A stretch of 64,000 nt of DNA from Lewinellaceae bacterium (GTDB lineage: Bacteria > Bacteroidota > Bacteroidia > Chitinophagales > Saprospiraceae): NCBI GenBank assembly GCA_016712415.1, contig JADJRC010000011.1, positions 1-64,000 of the forward strand, read 5' to 3'. The position numbers and the translations under genes are program-made. Position 1 is the first letter of the stretch. Each line of letters opens with the position of its first letter. Positions 23,055-32,319 of this stretch are shown here, piece by piece. The notes under the pieces are model-generated. The model was not told the DNA's origin. It was given only the letters and a program-made list of their open reading frames with translations, and did no database searches.

Positions 23055-24167
23055 TTACTGAATTTGTATGATTCGGGTATATATTCCTGCATTGCCTTGT
23101 ATTTCAAGCATGTATATACCCGGCGGCACACCTGAAAGGGCAACCTCGCTCACCCGGGAAGGGTCGCTGAACTGCCGCACAGGCTGGCCAAGTGCATTGA
23201 TGAGCGTGATTTGTTCCACGGCAAAATCTGCCCGGATATACAGGATATCATGCGCCGGGTTAGGCCAGATTTCCGGCTGCAAACCGGCCGGTGCATCGGT
23301 GCCCGTTTGCTGGTTATTATTCTCGGTGACGTGTACCATGATGGTGTCGCCGGCCACGGCTGTTTCGTTGCCGAAATGGTCGAGCATTTTGATGGAATCG
23401 ATACGGATCGGGAAATCCTGCTCGAATCCGATCACATCGATAATGATAATCAGTCCGACCGACCCGATTCCTCCAAAACCATCCACGGAATTGTGGTCCG
23501 TTCGGACCCAACTGACGTCCACCCGTTCGTCGGATACCCGTTTGTACATATACACCCGGTCGCCATCGGGGTTCGCCCACGACTGCTGGGTAAAATTGAA
23601 AGACACCTCATTGGCATCGATAAAACCGGGATCCACATAAAGGGAAAAGGCAACCCCATAGAGGTCCTCCACAGGCGCCTGTGCATCTCCCAGGAGAATG
23701 GGAATTGTAAGGGTTTCGCCGGGATGCACTTCCGCGGGGACTGCCGATTCGTCGAGCCTCAACACGGGGTCAATGCCCGCAATGCCTGAATAAAAAATAT
23801 CGGGGCTAACCCCTGTATCCCGCTCTGAACCATAATTCACGTATACCGGGAAAGCATCGTAGTAATAATTGACCACCCCGTCGCCATTACAATCGGCAAA
23901 AGCGAAATTGGTACCGTTGGCAAACTGGTTTAGCCATGGACTTGCCGGCTGGGGTACAAACCCCAGGCCATTGCCAACTACCGAATCGCGCGGCGGACCA
24001 AAGTAATTGTAGGCCAGCCCCATATACAGGAAGTCAACGTTGTTGACGATGCCATTGTCTGTTATGTCGCCCGGGTATACCGACAACGGCTGACTGTAAC
24101 CCTGAATTTGCAGGGTTAATACGAGCGCAATGAAAGTCCCGATGCTGTAAAATCTTTTTGGTTGCAT
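23055..24167 (-). CDS. Secreted protein with dockerin-like and cohesin-like regions and T9SS domain
   Basis: A 370-residue protein with signal peptide (MQPKRFYSIG...QGYSQ). Two calcium-loop-like segments, GDITDNGIVNNVDFLYMGLAYN and ADCNGDGVVNYYYDAFPVYVNYG (about 30-125), look like a dockerin type I pair. The next part (about 140-280: PAEVHPGETLTIPILLGDAQ, DLYGVAFSLYVDPGFID) resembles a cohesin domain. A T9SS domain ends the protein (IWPNPAHDILYIRAD ... IYMLEIQG...). The upstream in-frame extension to 24248 is not supported. Having both modules in one protein suggests self- or partner-assembly, but this is inference. It is divergent from the next gene across a very AT-rich spacer (24250-24350). 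Confidence 0.82.
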   Translation of the reverse strand: MQPKRFYSIGTFIALVLTLQIQGYSQPLSVYPGDITDNGIVNNVDFLYMGLAYNYFGPPRDSVVGNGLGFVPQPASPWLNQFANGTNFAFADCNGDGVVNYYYDAFPVYVNYGSERDTGVSPDIFYSGIAGIDPVLRLDESAVPAEVHPGETLTIPILLGDAQAPVEDLYGVAFSLYVDPGFIDANEVSFNFTQQSWANPDGDRVYMYKRVSDERVDVSWVRTDHNSVDGFGGIGSVGLIIIIDVIGFEQDFPIRIDSIKMLDHFGNETAVAGDTIMVHVTENNNQQTGTDAPAGLQPEIWPNPAHDILYIRADFAVEQITLINALGQPVRQFSDPSRVSEVALSGVPPGIYMLEIQGNAGIYTRIIQIQ

Positions 24168-24378
24168 AAGTGTATGTCTACTGCTTTGACGATACAAAAG
24201 TGGGCCGGGGTTTGGCGTTCGGCAAATACATTTTTTCGTATTTATCAATGAATAATTTTATCAATCAATATTAATATTTTAATTAAATATATGATTATAA
24301 ACATTTTAGAAAATGTTAAATTTTAAAAAAATCATTAAATATTTTTTCTACACCCGTTTATTACAGGCTTGGCGCCCT

Positions 24379-24386
24379 TAAATTTG
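24379..24386 (+). promoter_or_regulatory. -7 promoter box of the 24417 gene
   Basis: TAAATTTG matches TAnnTTTG exactly and lies 30 nt before the ATG at 24417. It is preceded by about 100 bp of AT-rich DNA (24249-24350) shared with the divergent dockerin-like gene. No clear -33 TTG at the usual spacing. Confidence 0.55.
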
Positions 24387-24416
24387 TCGCCAGTTGGCAA
24401 TTGAAACGACGCCCAT

Positions 24417-25808
24417 ATGCAAAACAGCAAACTGCTTGAGGTCCTGCGTACTTTTTCCGGACATGAATGGAAATCATTTAAGGCTTTCGTGGATTCTCCC
24501 TATTTCAACCGCAATCCGGATGTCGCTGCGTTATGCCGGTGGCTGGCCGACCAATGCGGGTCCGGAGGGGAGGTACACCGCGAATCGGGCTTCCATGCCC
24601 TTTTTCCAGACCAGCCTTTTGACGACGCACGGTGGAACCACCTGATGTCGTTCCTGCTGAAACTTGCCGAACAGTTTCTCGGTCTGGAGCAATACGTGAA
24701 AGAATCCTTTGCGCCGCGTTTTTTTATCCTGCAGGCCCTGGCCGAACGCGGTCTGGAAAAACATTACCGGTACATCTTTGACCAGACGCGGAAGAAACAG
24801 GCGGTGGCGCCGTATCAGGATGCGGCATATTTCCTTCAGCGCTATCAACTGGAGAATTATGAAGCGAACCTGTTGTCGCGCTCGGCAATACGCCGCTTTA
24901 ATGAAAGCGCGCAGATATCGACGGATAATCTGGACCAGTTTTACCTGGCGGAAAAACTGCGCTACACCTGTTTCATGCTCACCAGCCAGGTAGTACTGGC
25001 AACGCCCTACAATTTTCAACTGGTGGAGGAGGTCAGCCGGTTTGTAGCAGGCATCACCGATGCTGCGCCGGTTGTTCAGGCATACTACCGGATTTATAAA
25101 CTACTCAGCGAGGACATTGCAACCGATCATTTTGACGCGCTGCGTCGTCTACTTGCCGAACAAGAACAAATGTTTGACCGTCAAGTGCTTGCGGAACTCT
25201 ACCAGTATGCCATCAACTACTGCAACCTCCAGATCATGAAAAACCGCGAGCCCTATGTCGCAGAAGCGCTTGATCTGTACCAGACTGGTATTCAATCCGG
25301 CATTTTGCTGGAAAACGGTAACCTGTCGCCCTGGCATTTCAAGAATATCATTAAACTGGGGTTACGGCTGAAAAGGTACGCGTGGACGGAGCAGTTTATC
25401 CTGGACCACAACAGGCTGCTGGAACCGGAATTTCGCGAAGACGCGGTCTACTACAACCTGGCCGAGTTGTATTATTACACCGGACGCTACGACGAGGCGT
25501 TGGTGCAGCTGAACAAGGTGGAATTTACCGACGTCCATTACAACCTTGGTGCAAAGGTCATTCTGGCAAAAATATACTATGAAACCGACGAAACAGATGC
25601 ACTGGACAGCCTCCTGCATGCCTTCAGGACATACCTGCACCGCAACAGGGTAATCTCCGACGATCTTCGGAAGCCATACCTTCACTTTACCGCATTACTG
25701 CGTCAGATCCTGCGCAGCACGCCGGATGCGGTACCCGCCCTGCGTGAAAAGGTCAGACATACGGTACTTGCTGAAAAAGCCTGGTTGTCAAATATTCTGA
25801 CGCGTTAG
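24417..25808 (+). CDS. Uncharacterised alpha-helical (TPR-like) cytoplasmic protein
   Basis: A 463-residue protein with no signal peptide or membrane segment and no recognised family. The N-terminal region (LLEVLRTFSGHEWKSFKAFVDSPYFNRNPDV) looks like a compact helical domain. The rest is a run of amphipathic helices, and residues about 330-400 (DAVYYNLAELYYYTGRYDEALVQLNKVE ... ILAKIYYETDETDAL) look like TPR units, so an alpha-solenoid scaffold is plausible. It has its own promoter box and ends 4 bp before the convergent FG-GAP gene. Confidence 0.8.
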   Translation: MQNSKLLEVLRTFSGHEWKSFKAFVDSPYFNRNPDVAALCRWLADQCGSGGEVHRESGFHALFPDQPFDDARWNHLMSFLLKLAEQFLGLEQYVKESFAPRFFILQALAERGLEKHYRYIFDQTRKKQAVAPYQDAAYFLQRYQLENYEANLLSRSAIRRFNESAQISTDNLDQFYLAEKLRYTCFMLTSQVVLATPYNFQLVEEVSRFVAGITDAAPVVQAYYRIYKLLSEDIATDHFDALRRLLAEQEQMFDRQVLAELYQYAINYCNLQIMKNREPYVAEALDLYQTGIQSGILLENGNLSPWHFKNIIKLGLRLKRYAWTEQFILDHNRLLEPEFREDAVYYNLAELYYYTGRYDEALVQLNKVEFTDVHYNLGAKVILAKIYYETDETDALDSLLHAFRTYLHRNRVISDDLRKPYLHFTALLRQILRSTPDAVPALREKVRHTVLAEKAWLSNILTR

Positions 25809-25812
25809 GTAC

Positions 25813-28671
25813 TCAATCCAGCACCAGTTTTCGCTTAACCACACCCTGTCCGGCAGCGATTTCCAGCCAGTAAATCCCTTTGGGCAGGCCGGAATAATCC
25901 GCATGGAAACGCACGCTTCCGGAAGGGTAATCCCGCCGGATGGTCGACACGCGCATGCCCTGGCTGCTGATCAGGGAAATTGCAAGGCCGCCGCCTTCAA
26001 AACCCTCGAACCCGATCGATACCGAACCCGCAGCGGGATTGGGAAAAACCCGAAGCCCCGACGCCCAGTCCGGCGTGTAGGTATGACTGGATGAATCCAC
26101 CTGCGCCACAACCGGCACGCGTTCGCTGGTGCATACATGACCCTTAAAGTCGATTTCCCAGTTGTAGAAATAGTAGTATCGGTTCAAACCGAAGTTGGAA
26201 TTTTTGAGGCTTACAACGTTGGCAATTTCATAGGGATACGTAACCCCCTGGCTGCTGCGCCGCAGTTGCGGCCCCAAAGAGCCCAGATTGGCGAGGTTGA
26301 CATCCTCGTCGGTAGTCAGTACCAGGTCGGTACCGGCGGGCACGTCAAAGTCCAGGTTTATAATGGAGGTGCCGGATTGAATGAACACGGTTTTGCTTTG
26401 TATGACATTGCCCTGATCGTCGCGCAAATCAATCTTGCGCTCCGTTGCCAGGTCGGCAATCACTTTTACCCTGGCCAGAACAAATGGTGTCTGGCAGTCG
26501 AAAATGATGGCGCCGGGAAACTGGACATCGCCGAAACTCGTACCCTGGTGGTTGATCATGCCCACAAATGCATTGGGCGCATCGTATGTAGTGCTGTTGG
26601 AGACCCAAAAGGTCGTCGTTGCGGCGAGTGGCGCCGTGACGAAAGTATCCCCTTCAAACAGCAGGTTACCACCGGCAGGCGCGTCGTACCAGGCCGGCTG
26701 GCTTCCCGAAGCGATCAGCGTTGCCGGAGTATTCAGCAGAACGGTGTCGTTGGCCACTACAGGGGGCGGGGCATCCAGCACCTCAACAGATTGGTTGGGT
26801 GAGGTAAAGTCAGCACACAACCCCGGTGTCGTCACGGTATAAAGGCCGGGCTGCTCCACGACAATTGTCTGGGTCGTATCGCCGGTGCTCCACAGGTAGG
26901 CGGCAGCAGGAGCGGTCGTTAGCGCGACCGCATCACCCGAGCAAAGGACCGTGTCGCCCAGCGCCGTTATGCCGGGTATTTCCACCGGATCGACGGTAAT
27001 TTTCACAAAATTGGACACACCCGTGCAGCCGTCAGCAGTCGTTACCGTGACGGAGTAAGTGCCCGCCTCGTATGCATAGATAAAACCGGTGGTATCGCCG
27101 TTGCTCCACTGGTAGGCAGGGAAAGCATCGATCGTGGCGATCACTACACTGTCGCCGGAGCAAAAAACAGTCGAGCCATCGGTCATGATCTGCACCTGTG
27201 GCACTACGCAGCCACCCTCCTGGACAGTAATATACTGGTTCAGACCCAGCGGCTGTTGAAGCACATCCACCGTTCCGGAAGGCCAGCGGACGACAACTGA
27301 ATCGATCGCCGTCGCCTGGCCCAGGCCAAAATGCACCTGCATCGAGTTCATGATGCCGTAGCTTTCGCCCGAACGCACCTCGCGCACCTGGACACCCAGA
27401 GCGCTGTACAGCAGTGCCTTGGCTCCCACCCCGTTGCGGTTGCTCAGCACGCCGCGCAGGTTAAGTCCGAAAAAGTCGTTGTCGTTGCCCTCGTTTATCC
27501 AAAGGGCATCCGGTGTGCTGCTCGGGTCTGTGTAGATATTGGCATACCCGCCGTATATATCCTGAAATCCGTCGTGGTTCAGGTCGCCGATGGCAAAGGA
27601 TTCCATATTGTTGTTGTCGAACAATCCGGGTACTCGTGTAAAGGTCTTGTCGCCGTTGTTGTGCAACAAATGTTGCTGACTGCCCGCAACGAGAATATCC
27701 ATGTATCCGTCGTTGTCAAAGTCGCGGAAAACACCCTGAATAGGCGTTCCGGTAATGGAATCTTTTATGCCGGCAGCTACCGTGATGTCGGTAAAATGGC
27801 CGGCGCCGTCATTTTCCAGCAACTGGCTCGACACGTCGTGGTTTGTAATAAAACAGTCGAAGTCGCCGTCGTTGTCGATATCGCCAAAATCGGCGGTCCA
27901 GCTCTGCGCGCCGATGCGCAGCCCGGAAGTATTGTCAATATCCTGGGTGTAGGTACCGTCGCCATTGTTCAGGAAGAGCTGGTTGATGCGGCGCGGGTCG
28001 GTAGGGCTGCTTACACCCTGCCGGCAATGCGCGATATAGAGATCGGTCAAACCGTCGTTGTTCACGTCGCTCCATACCGAGCCGTAGTTGCCCGAATTGT
28101 CCGACGAGGGCACCGTGGCAAGATCGATCCATAAGGGTTGGTACACCAGATTTCCGGTTCCGTCGTTCCCGAAAATCCGCGAAGCGCCGTCGTCGTGGCA
28201 CACAAATGCATCGAGCCAGCCGTCGTTGTTGATATCGGCAAAATTGACACCCTGGACAAAAGTGCCCGGCCCGGTGAGGGTATTGATCTGGAGGAAGGAA
28301 CCGTCGGCATTAGCCCTGGCCACTTTGATTTCATCGTATGCGCCTCCCGATAACACATCCGGGAAACCATTGTTATCAATATCGGCTGCGCACATGCCCC
28401 ACTGGCTTTCCGTCGACATGTTGCCAACCGGATTGTTCGCAAAAGGCTGTCCCGGAGCGGTCTGATATGCTATGGAAAGGATGTGCCCGGCATCCATCCT
28501 GGCAATATCATCGAGTCCGTCGCCATTCATATCAAGCACGGCAATGGCGACACCGCTGTAATGTTTGGCGGGGGTGAGCAGGTCGGCTTTGTTGGTAAAC
28601 TTTAACTGGGCAGAAGCTTTGAGGGCGGCAAGCGAGCAAAAGGTCAGGCAGAACAGGCGTAAAAAATTCAT
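25813..28671 (-). CDS. FG-GAP/VCBS-repeat, ASPIC/UnbV secreted protein with T9SS domain
   Basis: A 952-residue extracellular protein. After the signal peptide (1-21), residues about 25-400 hold seven or so FG-GAP/VCBS repeats of the type DMNGDGLDDIAR, DIDNNGFPDVLS, DINNDGWLDAF, DFDNDGYMDILVA, typical of calcium-binding propellers. An ASPIC/UnbV module follows (about 405-475: VRWPSGTVDVLQQ). Then come two Ig-like modules with FCSGDSVVI and LCSGDAVAL, a longer beta region, and a T9SS type A domain (VFPNPAAGSVSIGFEG...GIYWLEIAAG...KRKLVLD). The role is probably adhesion or surface binding; no enzyme domain is seen. Confidence 0.93.
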   Translation of the reverse strand: MNFLRLFCLTFCSLAALKASAQLKFTNKADLLTPAKHYSGVAIAVLDMNGDGLDDIARMDAGHILSIAYQTAPGQPFANNPVGNMSTESQWGMCAADIDNNGFPDVLSGGAYDEIKVARANADGSFLQINTLTGPGTFVQGVNFADINNDGWLDAFVCHDDGASRIFGNDGTGNLVYQPLWIDLATVPSSDNSGNYGSVWSDVNNDGLTDLYIAHCRQGVSSPTDPRRINQLFLNNGDGTYTQDIDNTSGLRIGAQSWTADFGDIDNDGDFDCFITNHDVSSQLLENDGAGHFTDITVAAGIKDSITGTPIQGVFRDFDNDGYMDILVAGSQQHLLHNNGDKTFTRVPGLFDNNNMESFAIGDLNHDGFQDIYGGYANIYTDPSSTPDALWINEGNDNDFFGLNLRGVLSNRNGVGAKALLYSALGVQVREVRSGESYGIMNSMQVHFGLGQATAIDSVVVRWPSGTVDVLQQPLGLNQYITVQEGGCVVPQVQIMTDGSTVFCSGDSVVIATIDAFPAYQWSNGDTTGFIYAYEAGTYSVTVTTADGCTGVSNFVKITVDPVEIPGITALGDTVLCSGDAVALTTAPAAAYLWSTGDTTQTIVVEQPGLYTVTTPGLCADFTSPNQSVEVLDAPPPVVANDTVLLNTPATLIASGSQPAWYDAPAGGNLLFEGDTFVTAPLAATTTFWVSNSTTYDAPNAFVGMINHQGTSFGDVQFPGAIIFDCQTPFVLARVKVIADLATERKIDLRDDQGNVIQSKTVFIQSGTSIINLDFDVPAGTDLVLTTDEDVNLANLGSLGPQLRRSSQGVTYPYEIANVVSLKNSNFGLNRYYYFYNWEIDFKGHVCTSERVPVVAQVDSSSHTYTPDWASGLRVFPNPAAGSVSIGFEGFEGGGLAISLISSQGMRVSTIRRDYPSGSVRFHADYSGLPKGIYWLEIAAGQGVVKRKLVLD

Positions 28672-28830
28672 TGCGGGTAAATTAGATTGTCAACAGGAAA
28701 AAGCGGGTGGAAAGATAGCGCGAAACAATTGTTGCATTCCTGCACAGAATGAACCTTGGCAAATGCCCGACACTTTGAGGTATGGCCGCTTCTTTACCCG
28801 GCCACGACAACTCAGTATCTGCAAGCAATG

Positions 28831-29766
28831 TCAAATCTCTTTTTCGATCAGGTAGGTATTCCTGGTTGCCGAGTTGCGGTTGATCATTTCGGCAATAAAA
28901 CCGGTCAGGAACAACTGTGTGCCGACGATAAGTGCCAGTATCCCGAAATAGAACAGCGGCCGGTCGGCGATGCCGTACTCCTTGTATACCGTTTTGGCAA
29001 TGCTCAGGTAGACCAGGATAACGAAGCCGATGAGGAAGGACAGCACGCCCAGGGTGCCGAAAAAATGCATGGGGCGTTTGCCGAACCTGCCGACAAAGGA
29101 AATGCTCATCAGGTCGAGCGGGCCATTGATGAAGCGCTCCAGCCCTCCGAACTTGGTGTAGCCGTATTTGCGGGCGCGGTGTTCCACCACCTTTTCGCCG
29201 ATACGGGAGAATCCGGCCCACTTTGCGATGACCGGAATGTAGCGGTGCATTTCGCCATACACTTCGATGGCCTTCACGACGTCGCCGCGATAAGCCTTGA
29301 GACCGCAGTTGAAATCGTGCAGCCGGATGCCGCTCATCCAGCGCGTGACAGCGTTGAATAACTTGGTCGGAATCGTTTTGCTCAACGGATCGTGGCGCTT
29401 TTTCTTCCACCCCGAAACGAGGTCGTACCGCTCTTCGCGAATCATGCGCACCAGTTCGGGTATCTCGTCGGGACTGTCCTGCAGGTCGGCGTCCATGGTG
29501 ATCACCACCTCCCCTTCCGTCGCCTGAAACCCGGTGTGCAGGGCAGCCGATTTGCCGTAATTGCGCCTGAACCTGATCCCGCGCACGGCGGGATTGGCGT
29601 TTTTCAGCCCTTCAATCACTTTCCAGGAGTCGTCGGTACTGCCGTCGTCTACCATGACGATTTCATAGGTTAGCCGGTTGGTTTCGCATACACGCTGTAT
29701 CCAGGTGGCGAGTTCGGGCAGGCTTTCCGCCTCGTTTTTGAGTGGTATAACGACACTTAGGTCCAT
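28831..29766 (-). CDS. Family 2 glycosyltransferase (GtrB/ArnC/DPM1-like)
   Basis: Transfers a sugar from a nucleotide donor, probably to a polyprenyl-phosphate carrier. The catalytic domain (1-215) has VVIPLKNEAESLPEL, MVDDGSTDDSW, the metal-binding DADLQDSPDEIPEL (DxD) and NCGLKAYRGDVV. Two C-terminal membrane helices (about 235-260 and 270-295) match the GtrB/ArnC/DPM1 topology. The gene starts 6 bp after the stop of the trmH-like gene, so the two are transcribed together. Confidence 0.92.
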   Translation of the reverse strand: MDLSVVIPLKNEAESLPELATWIQRVCETNRLTYEIVMVDDGSTDDSWKVIEGLKNANPAVRGIRFRRNYGKSAALHTGFQATEGEVVITMDADLQDSPDEIPELVRMIREERYDLVSGWKKKRHDPLSKTIPTKLFNAVTRWMSGIRLHDFNCGLKAYRGDVVKAIEVYGEMHRYIPVIAKWAGFSRIGEKVVEHRARKYGYTKFGGLERFINGPLDLMSISFVGRFGKRPMHFFGTLGVLSFLIGFVILVYLSIAKTVYKEYGIADRPLFYFGILALIVGTQLFLTGFIAEMINRNSATRNTYLIEKEI

Positions 29767-29772
29767 ATAAAT

Positions 29773-30507
29773 CTATAAATCAAACTTCGTCAACGGCTGC
29801 ACCCTGATCTCCGATCGCGGCGTTTCGTCTTTGCGTTTTATATACACCGGAAGCAAGGGATTGGAGTCCTTATCGACCGGAATCGGCTTCTGGTGGTTCT
29901 TTTTGCTTTTCAGCATGGCGCTCCAGCGTTCGAACAACTGCTCCTGCTGCTCCGGGTTAAGTCGCGGGTTATCGCCATAATACCCCAGTGTCGTGCGCTG
30001 GCGTTTTGCCTCAAACAGGGATATGGCGCAGGCCACGGAAATATTCAGGCTTTCAGCAAAGCCCGATTGAGGAATGGTAAAACTGCCGTCGGACAATGCC
30101 AGCGCTTCCGGACTCACCCCTTCGTCTTCATTGCCGAACAACAGTGCCGAGGGCTGCGTCAGGTCGTGGGTATATAACGACCCGGCATCCGGTCCCGGCG
30201 GTAAAGTCGCCAATATACGACCGTATCGCTGCTTTACGCGGCGGAAGCATTCTTCCAGGTCCTCGAAAGCGTACACGTCAATCCACTTGAATGTGCCCCC
30301 GGAGGTGCGTTTACCCAACACGAGGCCCCGCTTGTCGAGGTATTGCCTGGTATACACCACAAACACCTCGCGAATACCCACAGCATCGCAGGAGCGCAAC
30401 ACCGCGCTGATATTCAGCGGGTCAAAAATATTCTCCAGCACCACGGTCAGGTCGGGTTGCGACTGGCGGATGACGGAGCGTATTTTTTGTTCGCGGGAAG
30501 GGTTCAT
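29773..30507 (-). CDS. TrmH-family tRNA/rRNA 2'-O-methyltransferase
   Basis: SPOUT-class SAM-dependent RNA 2'-O-ribose methyltransferase, 244 residues. The motifs are ENIFDPLNISAVLRSCDAVG (motif 1, with the catalytic Arg), LLFGNEDEGVSPEAL (motif 2) and FTIPQSGFAESLNISVACAISLFE (motif 3, knot). The order and the short N-terminus resemble TrmH, which methylates G18 of tRNA; the exact target is not certain. It sits in a minus-strand housekeeping run, 32 bp after the lipoprotein gene and 6 bp before the GT2 gene. Confidence 0.9.
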   Translation of the reverse strand: MNPSREQKIRSVIRQSQPDLTVVLENIFDPLNISAVLRSCDAVGIREVFVVYTRQYLDKRGLVLGKRTSGGTFKWIDVYAFEDLEECFRRVKQRYGRILATLPPGPDAGSLYTHDLTQPSALLFGNEDEGVSPEALALSDGSFTIPQSGFAESLNISVACAISLFEAKRQRTTLGYYGDNPRLNPEQQEQLFERWSAMLKSKKNHQKPIPVDKDSNPLLPVYIKRKDETPRSEIRVQPLTKFDL

Positions 30508-30539
30508 GATTCAGTTATATTGGCATACTGCCGAATATT

Positions 30540-31912
30540 TCAGTTTCCAGCCGGGACAAACCCGTAGGTGTCGAATTTCAATATATGCACGGAGGTGTTT
30601 TCCAAATAATCGGGCCTGCTGAACCCGTCGTCGACGGCGCCGTTGAGGAATATCTTGCTGAAACGGAACCCGTTGTGCAGCCCCTCAAACGACTCCGACG
30701 AAAGGCGTTCGGGAAAAGAGAGTCCGTAGCGGCGCAGCATTTTACCCGTAAACAGGGTGACGTCGTAGCCGTTGAATCCGTCCTCGGTGGGAATGGTACC
30801 CGTCGCTTCATAAAACTTCTGCTCAAAAGCCTTCACCGCCTCCGAATGGTAATCGATATAGGCAGCCGAACTGATGTGGACATTAAGCGCAAGCAGGTAC
30901 TCGGGGTCGATGCCTTCATAATCCTCCCACTGCGGCATGCCGTACACCTCTACCCGGTTGTTGCCTTTCACCGCTTTTAGCCTGCGCAAAAAGGCCATCA
31001 CGAAATCCTGACTGGCCCAGGTGGGCAAAACAAATACCGCAGTGCGGCCTGCTTTCAGATAACGCGTCAGGTCTGTTTTATCAAAATTCAGCGTGGCGTC
31101 GGGTACGATCAGTTCGGCAAACCGCGCTCCGCCCATTGCAGCATTTGATTCCTGAAAATAGGGCAGCCGGTCCGCCTCTTTTTCCTTGCACACCAGCGTA
31201 ACTGCATCCGGGCGGTGGGTATTCCGGATATAGCGGGTAATGGCGTCGCAGTGTGCGCGCAGCGAAGGGTTGGTCTGGATGAAATCAGGGTTCCGGGATG
31301 TGAGTTCCGAACCGGGCGATTCCGGCGAGACCAGTATTTTTCGGTTCTGTCTGGCCCAGTCGGCCATGGAAGTTATATGACTGTTCCGAACCGGACCGAT
31401 AAAAACATCGGATTGCGCCAGGCGGGGGTTGGACAGCAGTTGAAGGAAATCGGCGTCGTTGATCTGGGTATCGTACACATTTACGACCAGGTTGATACCT
31501 TCTGTCTGCGACAGTTCTTCCAGCGCGATTTTGGCCCCGGCGTAGAACTGAAGTGCAAGCCCGCTGCGTTCGGGAACGGTATTGCCCTGCACCTGGTTGG
31601 TCAGAAAAGGCATCAGAAATGCCAACCGGTAAGTATCGCCCGGAATGCCGGGAACGGTACCGGCCGGATTGGGCTGGTTGCCTATGGGTGGCCTCGGATT
31701 TGCCGGTTTCGACCAGCGGATGGTATCCATCGGCGCCGATTTGCCGGGATTCACCGGAACGGGCCGCACAGGCTGACCCGTGCGGCGGGCGGGAGTGGAA
31801 GATGCGCGCCTAGGGGCGGTACAGGCGCTCAGCAACAGCGCGACAATAAATAAATAGGCACTTAAATGCAGGATACTGCCGGCTGTTTTTTATTCAAAAT
31901 ACGGAAAGTCAT
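30540..31912 (-). CDS. Periplasmic-binding-protein-like lipoprotein (type 1 fold), frame break in signal peptide
   Basis: The 431-residue body has a Pro-rich linker after SACTAP, then a type 1 periplasmic binding fold similar to Leu/Ile/Val-binding proteins (YRLAFLMPFLTNQVQ, GAKIALEELSQTEG, DVFIGPVRNSHITS, ILVSPESPGSE, EDGFNGYDVTLFTGKML). A conventional start is missing: in this frame only a TTG at 31835 is available, four codons before the lipid Cys. Upstream, an ATG at 31912 is one base out of frame. Adding one A to the A6 run (complement of 31886-31891) joins them into a perfect lipoprotein signal ending LLLSAC. A sequencing error, real mutation, slippage or a non-ATG start (CTG at 31871) are alternatives. 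The ligand is unknown. Confidence 0.8.
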
Positions 31913-31969
31913 TTTGTTGTATTTCCAACTTGTTTTCAACCGTCGGGAGGTGCGGCACATGCCACAGCA

Positions 31970-32308
31970 TTACCCACCGGCCTTCTTCACGTTTTTATAC
32001 CCGAGATCGAGCAGGAGTTTCAGCACCTTGTCTCTGTGGTCGCCCTGCACGATAATAACGCCGTCCTTGGCGTTTCCGCCGGCGGCGCATTTGCTTTTCA
32101 GCAGCTTGCCCAGTTCTTCCAGCCGTTCCTGAGGCCCCGCGAAGCCCTTTACCACTGTCGCCTCCTTGCCGCCTCTCACCCGTTCGAGCCAGATGCGCAG
32201 CACCTGCCGCTCAGGGGTCACTGCGCTGATCTGCTGCTCCTGTTCTTCCGGCCTGAAGTCGGGATCCGTAGAGAAAACGAAACCTCCCGAAGATTTTTTC
32301 TTGCTCAT
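31970..32308 (-). CDS. SUI1/eIF1-family translation initiation factor (YciH-like)
   Basis: A 112-residue protein whose C-terminal half (about 35-112) is a SUI1 domain: VLRIWLERVRGGKEATVVKGF, LGKLLKSKCAAGGNAKDGVIIVQGDHRDKV and LLLDLGYKNVKKAGG. Bacterial members (YciH) bind the small ribosomal subunit and affect start-site selection. The short basic N-terminus (MSKKKSSGGFVFSTDP) is typical. It lies 11 bp after the lipid kinase gene stop, within a minus-strand run of RNA- and envelope-related genes. Confidence 0.93.
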   Translation of the reverse strand: MSKKKSSGGFVFSTDPDFRPEEQEQQISAVTPERQVLRIWLERVRGGKEATVVKGFAGPQERLEELGKLLKSKCAAGGNAKDGVIIVQGDHRDKVLKLLLDLGYKNVKKAGG

Positions 32309-32319
32309 CGTTGTTTAAC

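Noticed and set aside
24249..24416. Replication origin or centromere-like site in the AT-rich divergent spacer
   Set aside because: AT richness alone, with no DnaA-box cluster or iterons recognised, and no replication gene nearby.
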